A stretch of DNA of 64,000 bases from Bradyrhizobium quebecense (GTDB taxonomy: Bacteria > Pseudomonadota > Alphaproteobacteria > Rhizobiales > Xanthobacteraceae): assembly GCF_013373795.3 (NCBI RefSeq), contig NZ_CP088022.1, positions 1,488,001 through 1,552,000 of the forward strand, in the 5' to 3' direction. The notes under the pieces are model-generated. The model saw only the letters and a list, made by a program, of their open reading frames with translations. It did no database searches and was not told where the DNA came from. The position numbers and the translations under genes are program-made. Shown one piece after another: positions 1-8,858 of the stretch. Within the stretch, counting starts at the first letter, position 1. Each line of letters opens with the position of its first letter.

Positions 1-605
1 TTCACCAATGTCATCTCGGTGACGAGGTCGGCGATCTCGATCAGCTCCTCCTTGGCGTTACGCCCGGTGAGCACGACATGGGTCATCGGCGGCTTCGACG
101 TGGTCAGGAACTCGACGACATCGGCGATCGCCAGATAATCGTAACGGAGCGCGATGTTGATCTCGTCGAGCACCACCATCCGCAGGCTCGGATCCGCGAT
201 CAGCTGCTTGGCTTTTTCCCAGCCGGCCTGCGCTGCCGCGATGTCGCGGGCGCGGTCCTGCGTCTCCCAGGTAAAGCCTTCGCCCATCGCGTGGAATTGA
301 CAGAGATCGCCGAAATGCCCGGTGAGCAGCCGGCGCTCGCCGGTATCCCAGGCGCCCTTGATGAATTGCACCACGGCGCAGGGAAAGCCGTGCGCCACGC
401 AGCGCACGATCATACCGAAGGCGGAGGAGGATTTTCCTTTGCCGGCGCCGGTATGAACGATGATCAGGCCCTTTTCACTGCTTTTGGTCGCCATGATCTT
501 GTCGCGGGCGACCTTCTTTTTCGCCATTTTGGCCGCATGCCGCGCATCCAGCGAAGGGTCGGTGCCGACGTCGCGATCGTCAGCGTCGTTTCCATCAGAA
601 ATCAT
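1..605 (-). CDS. cobO: Cob(I)yrinic acid a,c-diamide adenosyltransferase (partial at window edge)
   Basis: Corrinoid adenosyltransferase of the CobO/BtuR family, which transfers the 5'-deoxyadenosyl group of ATP to cob(I)yrinic acid a,c-diamide in the cytoplasm. The reverse strand reads from ATG at 605, with GAAGGA just upstream, for about 201 residues to the window edge. A P-loop HTGAGKGKSS lies at residues 51-60, followed by the family stretches VQFIKGAW and VVLDEINIALRY. Family members have about 205-214 residues, so only the extreme C-terminus (normally ending in a KAQAGIEF-like tail) should be missing. The basic N-terminus KMAKKKVARDKIM is usual for CobO. It is divergent from the riboswitch-led cob operon, with only about 50 bases between its start and the first riboswitch bases, so it probably has its own promoter and is not under that riboswitch. 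Confidence 0.95.
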   Translation of the reverse strand, partial: MISDGNDADDRDVGTDPSLDARHAAKMAKKKVARDKIMATKSSEKGLIIVHTGAGKGKSSSAFGMIVRCVAHGFPCAVVQFIKGAWDTGERRLLTGHFGDLCQFHAMGEGFTWETQDRARDIAAAQAGWEKAKQLIADPSLRMVVLDEINIALRYDYLAIADVVEFLTTSKPPMTHVVLTGRNAKEELIEIADLVTEMTLV

Positions 606-654
606 CACGTTCCTTCGGCTTGACAAGTGCGAGGCCAGGACGAATGGTGACCCC

Positions 655-850
655 GCGTTGGTTCCTGTCCTACGACAGGCGAAGAGGGAATGCGATAGGG
701 CTCGGACCGCGAGGTTTGCCCGAAGCGCAGCCGCCCCCGCGACCGTGACCGGAGAGATGCCCAAGCCACTGATTCCCTGATGGAGTCGGGAAGGTGGGCA
801 TCACGGGAGAAATCCTACTCCGCAAGCCGGGAGACCTGCCGACGCAGTGT
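655..850 (+). ncRNA. Cobalamin (B12) riboswitch aptamer
   Basis: Adenosylcobalamin-sensing leader RNA of the cob operon. Conserved blocks occur in the right order: GAAGAGGGAA (681-690), GCGCAGCCGCCCCCGC (725-740), GTGACCGG (745-752), GCCACTG (765-771), GGGAAGG (788-794), and the B12 box AGCCGGGAGACCTGCC (825-840). The outer limits of P1 are estimates. It lies about 100 bases upstream of the first gene of the operon on the same strand. No T-rich intrinsic terminator follows it, so transcription termination is less likely than translational control (see the hairpin at 917-955). Confidence 0.93.
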
Positions 851-888
851 GTTTGAGACCGGCGGACGGGGTGTTCCGCGACGGGGAA

Positions 889-955
889 CGAACCTGTTCA
901 CGTCAGGTTCGTGTGCCTCATCGCTTCCCGCAGTCAATCCAGGAAGGGCGATGAG
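889..955 (+). promoter_or_regulatory. Riboswitch expression platform with RBS-sequestering hairpin
   Basis: Two hairpins follow the aptamer. The first has a perfect 8-bp stem, CGAACCTG (889-896) with CAGGTTCG (904-911), and a 7-base loop. The second pairs CTCATCGC (917-924) with GCGATGAG (948-955) and TTCC (925-928) with GGAA (942-945), with a two-base bulge. This second stem contains both the Shine-Dalgarno bases AGGAAGG (941-947) and the ATG start (951) of the next gene, so folding would hide the ribosome binding site. No U-run follows. The pairing is seen in the sequence; its link to ligand binding is inferred. Confidence 0.7.
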
Positions 956-1325
956 CGTTACACTTCATGTCTGTATCACCTGTCGCGCAGGCCAGACGCT
1001 GGCCGAAGGCGAGCCCGCGCCCGGTGCGCGCCTGCATGCCGCGCTTGTTGAGGCCGGCGTGCCCGACGACGTCAATCTGGTTCCGGTCGAATGCCTGTCG
1101 GCCTGCAGCCAAGGCTGCTCGGTCGCGCTCAGCGCGCCGGGGCGATGGTCCTATGTCTACGGCCGCCTGTCGGCTGATCATGCCAGGGATGTGATCGCCG
1201 GCGCCTCTGCCTATGCCGCCGCGCCTGACGGCATCGTGCCGTGGCGCAGCCGCCCGGAAATCTTTCGCAAGCAATCGCTTGCCCGCATTCCACCCATCGC
1301 CGTCGTGCCGGAGGCCGCAGAATGA
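951..1325 (+). CDS. DUF1636 family metal-binding protein, first gene of the cob operon
   Basis: Small protein of 124 residues in the DUF1636 family, which often sits beside cobW and cobN and is thought to be a thioredoxin-fold, ferredoxin-like metal or Fe-S protein. Cysteines at 8 and 11 (CITC) and at 48, 52 and 56 (CLSACSQGC) could bind a cluster or metal ion. The ATG at 951 is chosen because AGGAAGG precedes it and because the open frame upstream runs through the riboswitch. It overlaps cobW by the 4-base ATGA. The exact role is unknown; delivery or handling of metal or electrons for the CobN chelatase or CobG is only a guess from context. Confidence 0.8.
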   Translation: MSVTLHVCITCRAGQTLAEGEPAPGARLHAALVEAGVPDDVNLVPVECLSACSQGCSVALSAPGRWSYVYGRLSADHARDVIAGASAYAAAPDGIVPWRSRPEIFRKQSLARIPPIAVVPEAAE

Positions 1326-2356
1326 TGACGCTCGCCAAGGTTCCGGTCACCGTCGTGACCGGCTTTCTCGGGTCCGGCAAGACGACGCTGATCCAGCATC
1401 TGATCCGGAATGCCAACGGCAAGAAGCTCGCGGTGCTGGTGAACGAATTCGGCAGCGAAGGCGTCGACGGCGAGATCCTGAAGTCCTGCGCCGACGCCAA
1501 TTGCCCGACCGAGAACATCGTCGAGCTCGCCAATGGCTGCATCTGCTGCACCGTCGCCGACGATTTCATCCCGGCGATGGAGCAATTGCTCGCGCGCCCT
1601 GTGAGGCCCGATCACATCGTGATCGAGACGTCCGGCCTCGCGCTGCCGAAGCCGTTGTTGAAGGCGTTCGACTGGCCGGAGATTCGTTCGCGAATCACGG
1701 TCGACGGCGTGATCGCGCTGGCCGACGCCGAGGCTGTTGCCGCCGGCCGTTTTGCGCCCGATCCCGCCGCGGTGGATGCGCAGCGCGCGGCCGACGACAA
1801 TCTCGATCACGAGACGCCGCTGTCCGAAGTGTTCGAGGACCAGATCGCCTGTGCCGATATCGTGCTGCTGACCAAGGCCGATCTCGCCGGAGCCGAGGGG
1901 ATCAAAGCGGCCAAGGCGGTGATCGCGGCCGAGATGCCGCGCGAGGTGCCGATGTTGCCCATCGTCGACGGCGCGATCGACGCCCGCGTGATCCTCGGTC
2001 TTGAAGCGGCGGCAGAGGACGACCTCGCGTCGCGGCCGTCCCACCATGATGGTGAGGACGACCACGAGCACAACGACTTCAATTCCGTGGTGATCGATCT
2101 TCCGGAGATTTCAGACGTCGATGCGCTGATCGCGTCGATCAAGGGGCTGGCACGCGAGCAGAACGTGCTGCGGGCCAAGGGCTATATCGCGGTCGAAGGC
2201 AAGCCGATGCGGTTGCTGGTGCAATCGGTCGGCGAGCGGGTGAGGCATCAATTCGACATGCCCTGGGGCGCGCGGGCCCGGCAGTCGAAGCTCGTCGTGA
2301 TCGGCGAACACAGCGATGTCGATGAGGCCGCGATCCGGGCGCGACTAGGTGTCTGA
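1322..2356 (+). CDS. cobW: Cobalamin biosynthesis GTPase/metallochaperone CobW
   Basis: G3E-family GTPase of 344 residues, proposed to deliver cobalt to the CobNST chelatase. Walker A GFLGSGKTT is at residues 14-22, the metal-binding GCICC motif at 72-76, and a His/Asp-rich stretch HHDGEDDHEHN lies between the GTPase domain and the C-terminal CobW_C domain. The start is set at ATG 1322 inside the ATGA overlap with the DUF1636 gene; a longer open frame upstream would overlap that gene entirely. It overlaps the cobN start by one base. COG0523 proteins can also carry zinc, but the position directly before cobN supports the cobalt role. Confidence 0.93.
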   Translation: MMTLAKVPVTVVTGFLGSGKTTLIQHLIRNANGKKLAVLVNEFGSEGVDGEILKSCADANCPTENIVELANGCICCTVADDFIPAMEQLLARPVRPDHIVIETSGLALPKPLLKAFDWPEIRSRITVDGVIALADAEAVAAGRFAPDPAAVDAQRAADDNLDHETPLSEVFEDQIACADIVLLTKADLAGAEGIKAAKAVIAAEMPREVPMLPIVDGAIDARVILGLEAAAEDDLASRPSHHDGEDDHEHNDFNSVVIDLPEISDVDALIASIKGLAREQNVLRAKGYIAVEGKPMRLLVQSVGERVRHQFDMPWGARARQSKLVVIGEHSDVDEAAIRARLGV

Positions 2357-5300
2357 TGCACGTCGTCTTCCGCGAGAGCCGCGGCCTTGAGGAGACCGCG
2401 ACGCCAAGGGACCTCGGCCAGGATCCGGCCGATCTCGTGGTGCTGTCGTTTTCCGACAGCGATCTCGCCGCGTTCGCGGCCGGCTGGCGGCGGGGCCGCG
2501 CCGCGCTGCCGTCGCTGCGGCTCGCCAATCTCGCGGAGCTGCGCCACCCGCTGTCGGTCGATACCTATATCGAGCGGACACTGTCGCAGGCACGCGGCAT
2601 CCTGGTGCGGCTGATCGGCGGCGAACCCTATTGGTCATACGGGCTGGCCGCGGTGCATCGGTTGGCGAAGGAGCGCGGCATCGCCCTGGTCGTGCTGCCG
2701 GCGGATGGTCGCGACGATCTGCGGCTGGATGAATTCTCGACCTTGCCGGTCTCGACGCTGCGCCGCCTGAAGGTGCTGTGCGACAAGGGCGGCCCCGTTG
2801 CCGCGCAGGCCGTGATCGCGCAACTGGCGCTGGCGTCCGGCCTCTATGCCGGGCCTGTCGTCGGCGAGATCGATCTTCCCGAGATCGGCGTCTACGATTC
2901 GCGGCGCGGTGCCGTCGCGGCGCTGCCGGCATCGGATGGCCGACCGCTTGTGCTGGTGACCTTTTATCGCTCCTATCTGGCGGCCGGCGACACGGCGCCG
3001 GTCGATGCGTTGATCGAGGCTTTGCGCGAAAAGGGATTCGATGCCCACGGCGTGTTCGTCACCTCGTTGAAGGCGGCGGGGGTGGCCGATTGGCTGCGCG
3101 TTCAGTTCGCGCAATGCAGCCCGGCCGCCATCGTCAATGTGACCGCGTTCTCCGCGGCGGGTGACGACGGTACGACGCCGTTCGATGCCGTATCGTGCCC
3201 GGTGTTCCAGGTCGCTCTGTCCACGGCGCGGCGCGAGGATTGGGCCGTGTCGCTGCGCGGCCTGTCGCCCGGCGATCTCGCGATGCATGTGGTGTTGCCG
3301 GAGGTCGACGGCCGCCTGTTCACGGGCGTCGTGAGCTTCAAGTCGCCAGGCGAGCGCGATCCCGATCTGCAGTTCGCGCATCTTGCGCATCAGCCGGATG
3401 CCGAGCGCGTCGCAGCGGTCGCCGCGCACGTAGCAGCCTGGCATCGGCTTGCCGGCAAGCCGGCGCAAGAGAAGCAGCTCGCGCTCGTACTCTCGAACTA
3501 TCCCGGTCGTCCGCATCAGATAGCGCATGCCGTTGGTCTTGATGCGCTTGCCTCGCTGGAGCTGTTGCTGACCGATCTTGCGGCCGCAGGCTTTGACCTT
3601 GAGCCGGTGGGGCCGCTGGGAGACGCGCTTTTGCACCGGAAGCTGACATGGGACGTGGCCGAATATCGCGCAGCGATCTCCAGCCTCCCGCAGCAGCTCC
3701 AGGACGATCTTTCGCGTGCATGGGGCGCGCCGGAGGATGATTCCGACTGCCGCGACGGCGCGTTTCATTTCGCGGCGATCCGGTGCGGCAAGTCGATCAT
3801 CGCGGTTCAGCCGGAACGCGGTGAGGTCGGTCAGCGCGATGCCGACTATCACGATCTCTCGCGCACGCCGCGCCATGCCTATGTCGCGTTCTATCTGTGG
3901 CTCAGGCAGCAGGGCATCGATGCCGTCGTCCACATGGGCGCGCATGGAACGCTGGAATGGCTGCCCGGCAAGTCGGTTGCGCTGTCATCCGCATGCTGGC
4001 CGGAAGCGCTGATCGGCGATCTGCCGGTTGTCTATCCCTTCATCGTCAACGACCCCGGCGAGGCCGCGCAGGCCAAGCGCCGGATCGGTGCCGTGATGAT
4101 CGGCCATCTGCCGCCACCGCTGGCGCAGGCGGCGGTGCCGGAGGGCTTGCGCAGGCTCGAGCGTTTGCTCGATGAATATTCGACTGCGGACGGCCTCGAT
4201 CCGGCGCGGCGGCAGCGCCTGATTGCCGCGATTCGCGAGGAAGCGCGCATCGCCGGGCTGGAGGACGATCTCGGTCTCGCGGCGTCAGTCTCCGCAGCCG
4301 AGGCCATTCCCCAGATCGATCGTTTCGTCTGCGATCTCAAGGAAAGCCAGTTCGGCGACGGGCTTCATGTGTTCGGGCAGGGCGCTTGCGGAGAGGCGGA
4401 GAGGGCAGCGCTGCGCGATGCGCTCGCGGGTCGGCGTGTTGCGTCGGGGCCGTCGGGCTCGCCCTATCGCGGGCGGAGCGACGTGCTGCCGACCGGACGC
4501 AATTTGTTTGCGGTCGATCCGCGCGCGGTGCCGACGCCGTCCGCGCATGCGCAAGGCGTGAAGCTCGCCGAAGAGCTGCTGCGCCGTCATTTGCAGGATC
4601 ACGGCGACTGGCCGAAAGGGCTGGTCGTCGATCTCTGGGGCTCCTCGACGATGCGCACCGCCGGCGAGGACTTTGCGATGGCGCTGCATCTCGCCGGGAT
4701 CGCGCCGCGCTGGGATCATGGGTCGGGCAGGGTGTCGGGCTACGACATCATCGCGCCGGCGGAACTCGGCCGTCCGCGCATCGACGTGACGCTGCGCGTG
4801 TCGGGGCTGTTTCGCGACGTCTTCTCCGGTCTTGCGCAGTTGTTCGAAGCTGCGACCGAGGCGTTGTCCGAACGCAACGAGGAGAGCGACGAGAATCCTT
4901 ACCGGCAGCGCGTCTCGCGCGTGTTCGGGCCTCGCCCCGGACATTATGGCGCCGGCATCGCGTCTGTCCCGGACGTCTTCACGGAGGAGGCGCGCGACGC
5001 GGCCGGCGAAGCCTGGCTGTCGGCATCGTCCTGGGCCATTGCATCCGATGGCGAGATCAGGCCCGACCGCGCGGGCATCGAGGCACGGCTCGCCTCTGCC
5101 GACAGCTTCGTCCACACCCAGGACTTGCCGGAGACAGACTTGTTGCTGGCGGCGGACTATGCCGCGCATGAGGCCGGCATCGCCGCCGCGGCGCGGCGGC
5201 TCGGCGCAAAGGTCCCGTCGCTCTATCACCTCGATGCGACGCGGCCGGATCAGCCGCATGCCCGTTCCTTGACCGAAGAAATCTCGCTTGTGGTGCGGGC

Positions 5301-5604
5301 GCGCGCCGCCAATCCCGCGTGGATCACTGGCATGATGCGCCACGGCTTCCGCGGCGCCGCCGAAATATCGGCGACCCTGGAGCACATGGCGGCGTTCGCG
5401 CATCTCGCTGGTGCAGTGCCGCCGCACCTGTTCGACCTCTATTACGACGCGACGCTCGGCAATGACGACGTTCGCGCCTTCATGGCGCGCGAGAATCCGG
5501 CTGCGCTGGCTGCGATCGAAACCTGCTTCATCCGGCTGCACGACGCGTCGCTCTGGCAGACGCGGCGCAATTCGATTGCAGCTGCGCTGCAGGAGGCCTC
5601 ATGA
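2356..5604 (+). CDS. cobN: Aerobic cobaltochelatase large subunit CobN
   Basis: CobN/magnesium-chelatase H-type subunit of 1082 residues that binds hydrogenobyrinic acid a,c-diamide for ATP-dependent cobalt insertion, working with the AAA+ proteins CobS and CobT (not in this window). Typical CobN stretches include VVHMGAHGTLEWLPGK and VVDLWGSSTMRTAGEDF. It is noticeably shorter than the roughly 1270-residue Pseudomonas denitrificans protein, but the family core is complete and no frameshift is seen. The start ATG overlaps the cobW stop by one base and the stop overlaps cobG by ATGA, indicating translational coupling. Confidence 0.95.
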   Translation: MHVVFRESRGLEETATPRDLGQDPADLVVLSFSDSDLAAFAAGWRRGRAALPSLRLANLAELRHPLSVDTYIERTLSQARGILVRLIGGEPYWSYGLAAVHRLAKERGIALVVLPADGRDDLRLDEFSTLPVSTLRRLKVLCDKGGPVAAQAVIAQLALASGLYAGPVVGEIDLPEIGVYDSRRGAVAALPASDGRPLVLVTFYRSYLAAGDTAPVDALIEALREKGFDAHGVFVTSLKAAGVADWLRVQFAQCSPAAIVNVTAFSAAGDDGTTPFDAVSCPVFQVALSTARREDWAVSLRGLSPGDLAMHVVLPEVDGRLFTGVVSFKSPGERDPDLQFAHLAHQPDAERVAAVAAHVAAWHRLAGKPAQEKQLALVLSNYPGRPHQIAHAVGLDALASLELLLTDLAAAGFDLEPVGPLGDALLHRKLTWDVAEYRAAISSLPQQLQDDLSRAWGAPEDDSDCRDGAFHFAAIRCGKSIIAVQPERGEVGQRDADYHDLSRTPRHAYVAFYLWLRQQGIDAVVHMGAHGTLEWLPGKSVALSSACWPEALIGDLPVVYPFIVNDPGEAAQAKRRIGAVMIGHLPPPLAQAAVPEGLRRLERLLDEYSTADGLDPARRQRLIAAIREEARIAGLEDDLGLAASVSAAEAIPQIDRFVCDLKESQFGDGLHVFGQGACGEAERAALRDALAGRRVASGPSGSPYRGRSDVLPTGRNLFAVDPRAVPTPSAHAQGVKLAEELLRRHLQDHGDWPKGLVVDLWGSSTMRTAGEDFAMALHLAGIAPRWDHGSGRVSGYDIIAPAELGRPRIDVTLRVSGLFRDVFSGLAQLFEAATEALSERNEESDENPYRQRVSRVFGPRPGHYGAGIASVPDVFTEEARDAAGEAWLSASSWAIASDGEIRPDRAGIEARLASADSFVHTQDLPETDLLLAADYAAHEAGIAAAARRLGAKVPSLYHLDATRPDQPHARSLTEEISLVVRARAANPAWITGMMRHGFRGAAEISATLEHMAAFAHLAGAVPPHLFDLYYDATLGNDDVRAFMARENPAALAAIETCFIRLHDASLWQTRRNSIAAALQEAS

Positions 5605-6764
5605 GCGCGGTCGCGATCAAGGGCTGGTGTCCCGGCGCGCTGCGGCCGATGCAGTCGGGCGATGGCCTCGTGGTGCGCATCCGTCCGCGCGGCGGGCGGC
5701 TGGACGCTGCGCAGGCGGCAGGAATCGCCGATCTGGCTGCGCGATACGGCAACGGCCTGATCGATCTGACCAGCCGCGCCAATCTCCAGATCCGCGGCGT
5801 CAGCGATGAGGGTTATCCCGCCTTGATCGATGGGCTCGCCGAGCTCGGATTGCTGGACACAGATTCGGATACCGAGGCGCAGCGCAACGTTCTGGTGACG
5901 CCGTTCTGGACCGCCGATGACGACACGCCTTCGCTCGCGGCCGAGCTTGAGCGGGCGCTCGCCAGCGCGTCGCTCGGTCTTCCGACCAAGTTCGGCTTCG
6001 CAATCGATGACGGCAGCGAGCGGGTGCTGGCCGGCGCGTCTGCGGATATCAGGATCGAGCGCGATCGCAATGGCGGACTGCTGGTGCGTGCCGATGGCGC
6101 ACGGTACGGTCGCTCTGTCTCGCGCGGAGAGGCGGTGGATATCGGACTCGCGATAGCCGAATGGTTTGTCATCTCCGGCGGAGCCAAGGGTGAGAAGCGG
6201 CGGATGGTGGCTCACCTGGCCGGTGGAGCGAGCCTTCCCGAATTGCTTCGCGGCGATGCCGAGCCGGTGGCTCGATCGGCGGCCCCTGTGCCCGGCCTCT
6301 ATCCGACTGGTGCGATGGTCGGCGTCGCCTTTGGACAAATGCCGCGGCAGATGCTCAGCCATCTCGCCGGGTGCGCGCAGGCTCTCCGCATGACGCCGTG
6401 GCGGATGGTGCTGGCGGAGGGGATGCATGAGATGCCCCGCGGCGCGGATCTCGTCACTGATCCCAATGATCCGGCGCTCCGCATGATCGCTTGCAGCGGC
6501 GCGCCGCGCTGTCGTGAGGCGCATGCCGACACGCGTGCATTGGCATCGGCGCTTGCATCCTTTGTCCCGGCGGATGCCCGGCTTCACGTGTCCGGCTGCG
6601 CCAAGGGCTGTGCCCATTCCGGTTCGGCTGACGTCACCCTGGTTGCGTCACGCGAGGGCTTTGACCTCATCCGCGACGGCACCACGCGGGACGCGCCAGT
6701 CCTGCGAGGGCTGACCCGTTCGGACCTCATCGCGAATCCCTCCGTGCTGATGGGAGGCCATTGA
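5601..6764 (+). CDS. cobG: Precorrin-3B synthase CobG
   Basis: Oxygen-dependent mono-oxygenase of 387 residues, homologous to sulfite/nitrite reductases, that converts precorrin-3A to precorrin-3B, the defining oxygen-requiring step of the aerobic pathway. The [4Fe-4S] ligands are visible as CSGAPRC (C298, C304) and CAKGC (C333, C337). The N-terminal ferrodoxin-like half-domain contains DLTSRANLQIRG. AGGAGG precedes the ATG at 5601, and the gene overlaps cobN by ATGA and cobH by one base (TGATG). Its presence means this strain uses CobG rather than the alternative CobZ. Confidence 0.93.
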   Translation: MSAVAIKGWCPGALRPMQSGDGLVVRIRPRGGRLDAAQAAGIADLAARYGNGLIDLTSRANLQIRGVSDEGYPALIDGLAELGLLDTDSDTEAQRNVLVTPFWTADDDTPSLAAELERALASASLGLPTKFGFAIDDGSERVLAGASADIRIERDRNGGLLVRADGARYGRSVSRGEAVDIGLAIAEWFVISGGAKGEKRRMVAHLAGGASLPELLRGDAEPVARSAAPVPGLYPTGAMVGVAFGQMPRQMLSHLAGCAQALRMTPWRMVLAEGMHEMPRGADLVTDPNDPALRMIACSGAPRCREAHADTRALASALASFVPADARLHVSGCAKGCAHSGSADVTLVASREGFDLIRDGTTRDAPVLRGLTRSDLIANPSVLMGGH

Positions 6765-7393
6765 TGCCGCACGTCTATGAGACCGATGGTGCGGCGATCT
6801 ATCGCCAGTCCTTTGCGACGATCCGGTCGGAGGCCGACCTTGCGCGCTTTACATCAGACGAGGAGCCGGTGGTCGTGCGCATGATCCATGCGGCGGGCAT
6901 GGTGGGCCTGGAAGCGCATGTCCGCTTCACGCCCGGCATGGCTGGGCGGGCACGGGCAGCCTTGCAGAACGGCGCGCCGATTCTCTGCGATGCGCGGATG
7001 GTGTCGGAGGGCATCACGCGCGCACGGCTGCCGGCCGGCAACGCCGTGATCTGCACGCTCGGTGATGTCAAGGTTGCCGAACTCGCGCAATCGATGCACA
7101 ACACGCGGTCCGCGGCGGCGCTCGAACTGTGGCGGCCGCATCTGGCCGGCGCCATCGTCGCGATCGGCAACGCGCCGACGGCGCTGTTTCATCTGCTCAA
7201 CATGCTGGAGAACGCCGAGTGTCCACGGCCGGCGGCGATCATCGGCTGTCCGGTCGGCTTCGTCGGTGCCGCCGAGTCCAAGGCGGCATTGATGGCTGCG
7301 CCGCCGGTGCCGGCGCTGACGGTCGAGGGACGTCTCGGTGGTTCGGCGATCACGGTCGCCGCCGTCAATGCGCTGGCGAGCCGGAGCGAATAG
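6764..7393 (+). CDS. cobH: Precorrin-8X methylmutase CobH
   Basis: CobH/CbiC methylmutase of 209 residues that moves the C11 methyl group to C12, giving hydrogenobyrinic acid. The catalytic histidine is in MIHAAGMVG (H42, matching H43 of the Pseudomonas denitrificans enzyme). Start ATG 6764 shares its A with the cobG stop; an in-frame TTG one codon earlier is less likely. GGGAGG lies upstream. Length matches the family (about 210). cobI follows after two bases. Confidence 0.94.
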   Translation: MPHVYETDGAAIYRQSFATIRSEADLARFTSDEEPVVVRMIHAAGMVGLEAHVRFTPGMAGRARAALQNGAPILCDARMVSEGITRARLPAGNAVICTLGDVKVAELAQSMHNTRSAAALELWRPHLAGAIVAIGNAPTALFHLLNMLENAECPRPAAIIGCPVGFVGAAESKAALMAAPPVPALTVEGRLGGSAITVAAVNALASRSE

Positions 7394-7395
7394 CG

Positions 7396-8127
7396 ATGGG
7401 ACGCATCATCTGTTGCGGGCTTGGCCCAGGCGATCCGGACCTGATGAGCGTGCGCGCCGACCGCATGGTGCGTACCGCAAAGCATGTCGCTTATTTTCGT
7501 AAGAAGGGACAGCTCGGGCAGGCGCGGCGCATCGTCGACGGCATGCTCGCCGCCGACGTCAGCGAATATCCGATGGAATATCCGGTCACCACGGAGATCG
7601 GTTTTGACAGTCCCGAATACGCGCGGCTGCTCGCGGCCTTCTACGACGAATGGACCGAGCGTCTGGCGCGGCTCGCGCGCGCGATCGACGTCGTCGTGCT
7701 CTGCGAGGGCGATCCCTATTTCTACGGCTCGTTCATGCATCTGCATGAGCGGCTGCAGGGACGCGTCGAGATCGAGGTGATCGCCGGCATTCCCGGCATG
7801 GTCGGTTGCTGGAATGCGGTCGGCCAGCCGATCGCGCTCGCCGACGATGTGACCACCGTGCTGATGGGCACGCTGCCTGAGGCTGAGCTCGCGCAGCGGA
7901 TGCGCAGCTCCGATGCGCTCATCGTCATGAAGACCGGCCGCAATCTAGCGAAGATCCGCCGCGCGCTCGCGTCCGTGGGCCGCCTCGACGATGCATGGCT
8001 CGTCGAACGCGGCACCATGCCCGATCAGCGCGTCGCACGGCTCGCCGATCTCGGCGAGGCAGACTGTCCGTATTTTGCGATCGTGCTGGTGCACGGGCTG
8101 GGGCGGCGCAGGGAGGCGGCGCAATGA
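7396..8127 (+). CDS. cobI: Precorrin-2 C20-methyltransferase CobI
   Basis: SAM-dependent tetrapyrrole methylase of 243 residues converting precorrin-2 to precorrin-3A. The N-terminal CGLGPGDPDLMSVRA loop and the LCEGDPYFYGSFMHL and VIAGIPGMVGCWN segments are typical of CobI/CbiL. The ATG at 7396 lies two bases after the cobH stop; an open frame extends further upstream but runs inside cobH. It overlaps cobJ by ATGA. Confidence 0.94.
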   Translation: MGRIICCGLGPGDPDLMSVRADRMVRTAKHVAYFRKKGQLGQARRIVDGMLAADVSEYPMEYPVTTEIGFDSPEYARLLAAFYDEWTERLARLARAIDVVVLCEGDPYFYGSFMHLHERLQGRVEIEVIAGIPGMVGCWNAVGQPIALADDVTTVLMGTLPEAELAQRMRSSDALIVMKTGRNLAKIRRALASVGRLDDAWLVERGTMPDQRVARLADLGEADCPYFAIVLVHGLGRRREAAQ

Positions 8128-8858
8128 CCGGCACGCTGACCATCGCGGGACTTGGGCCGGGCGACGAAGCGCTGATCACGCCGGAGGTCTCCGCTGCGCT
8201 CGCAATTGCGACCGATATCGTCGGCTACGCGCCGTATGTGACGCGCGTGCCGCCGCGCGAAGGGCTCACGCTGCATCCTTCGGACAATCGCGTGGAGCTG
8301 CAGCGCGCCCGTGAGGCGCTGTGGCTTGCGGCCGAAGGGCGGCAGGTCGTCGTGGTGTCCTCGGGTGACCCCGGGGTCTTCGCGATGGCATCCGCCGTGT
8401 TCGAAGCGCTCGAGGACGCGCCGCAATGGCACGACCTGCCGATCCGCGTTCTGCCCGGTGTGACGGCGATGCTGGCGGCAGCCGCCAGTGCCGGCGCGCC
8501 GCTCGGTCATGATTTTTGCGCGATCAACCTCTCCGACAATCTCAAGCCCTGGCCGCTGATCGAGCAGCGCCTGCGGCTCGCGGCCGAAGCCGATTTCGCG
8601 ATCGCGATGTACAATCCGCGCTCGGCGAGCCGCGCTGATGGCTTTGCGCGGACGCTCGAGATTTTGAAAGAAGCGGGCTGCGGCGAGCGGATCATGGTGT
8701 TCGCGCGCGCCGTCAGCACACCCGAGCAGCGGATCGAGACGGTCAAATTGCGCGACGCGCGGCCCGAGATGGCCGACATGCGGACGCTTGTGATCGTCTG
8801 CAATTCGACAACGCGGCGGGTCGGCCGCTGGGTCTATGCGCCGAGGCAGGTTCGATGA
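8124..8858 (+). CDS. cobJ: Precorrin-3B C17-methyltransferase CobJ
   Basis: SAM-dependent methylase of 244 residues that methylates C17 and drives ring contraction to precorrin-4. Seen: N-terminal IAGLGPGDEALITPE, SSGDPGVFAMA, LPGVTAMLAAAASAGAPLGHDF and the C-terminal IVCNSTTRR, all family signatures. It starts in an ATGA overlap with cobI. Its 3' end overlaps the 3' end of the oppositely oriented cobK by 25 bases. Confidence 0.94.
   Translation: MTGTLTIAGLGPGDEALITPEVSAALAIATDIVGYAPYVTRVPPREGLTLHPSDNRVELQRAREALWLAAEGRQVVVVSSGDPGVFAMASAVFEALEDAPQWHDLPIRVLPGVTAMLAAAASAGAPLGHDFCAINLSDNLKPWPLIEQRLRLAAEADFAIAMYNPRSASRADGFARTLEILKEAGCGERIMVFARAVSTPEQRIETVKLRDARPEMADMRTLVIVCNSTTRRVGRWVYAPRQVR

Noticed and set aside
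780..950. A longer start for the DUF1636 gene beginning at 780
   Set aside because: It would translate the core of the cobalamin riboswitch; the ATG at 951 has a good ribosome site and begins the conserved domain.
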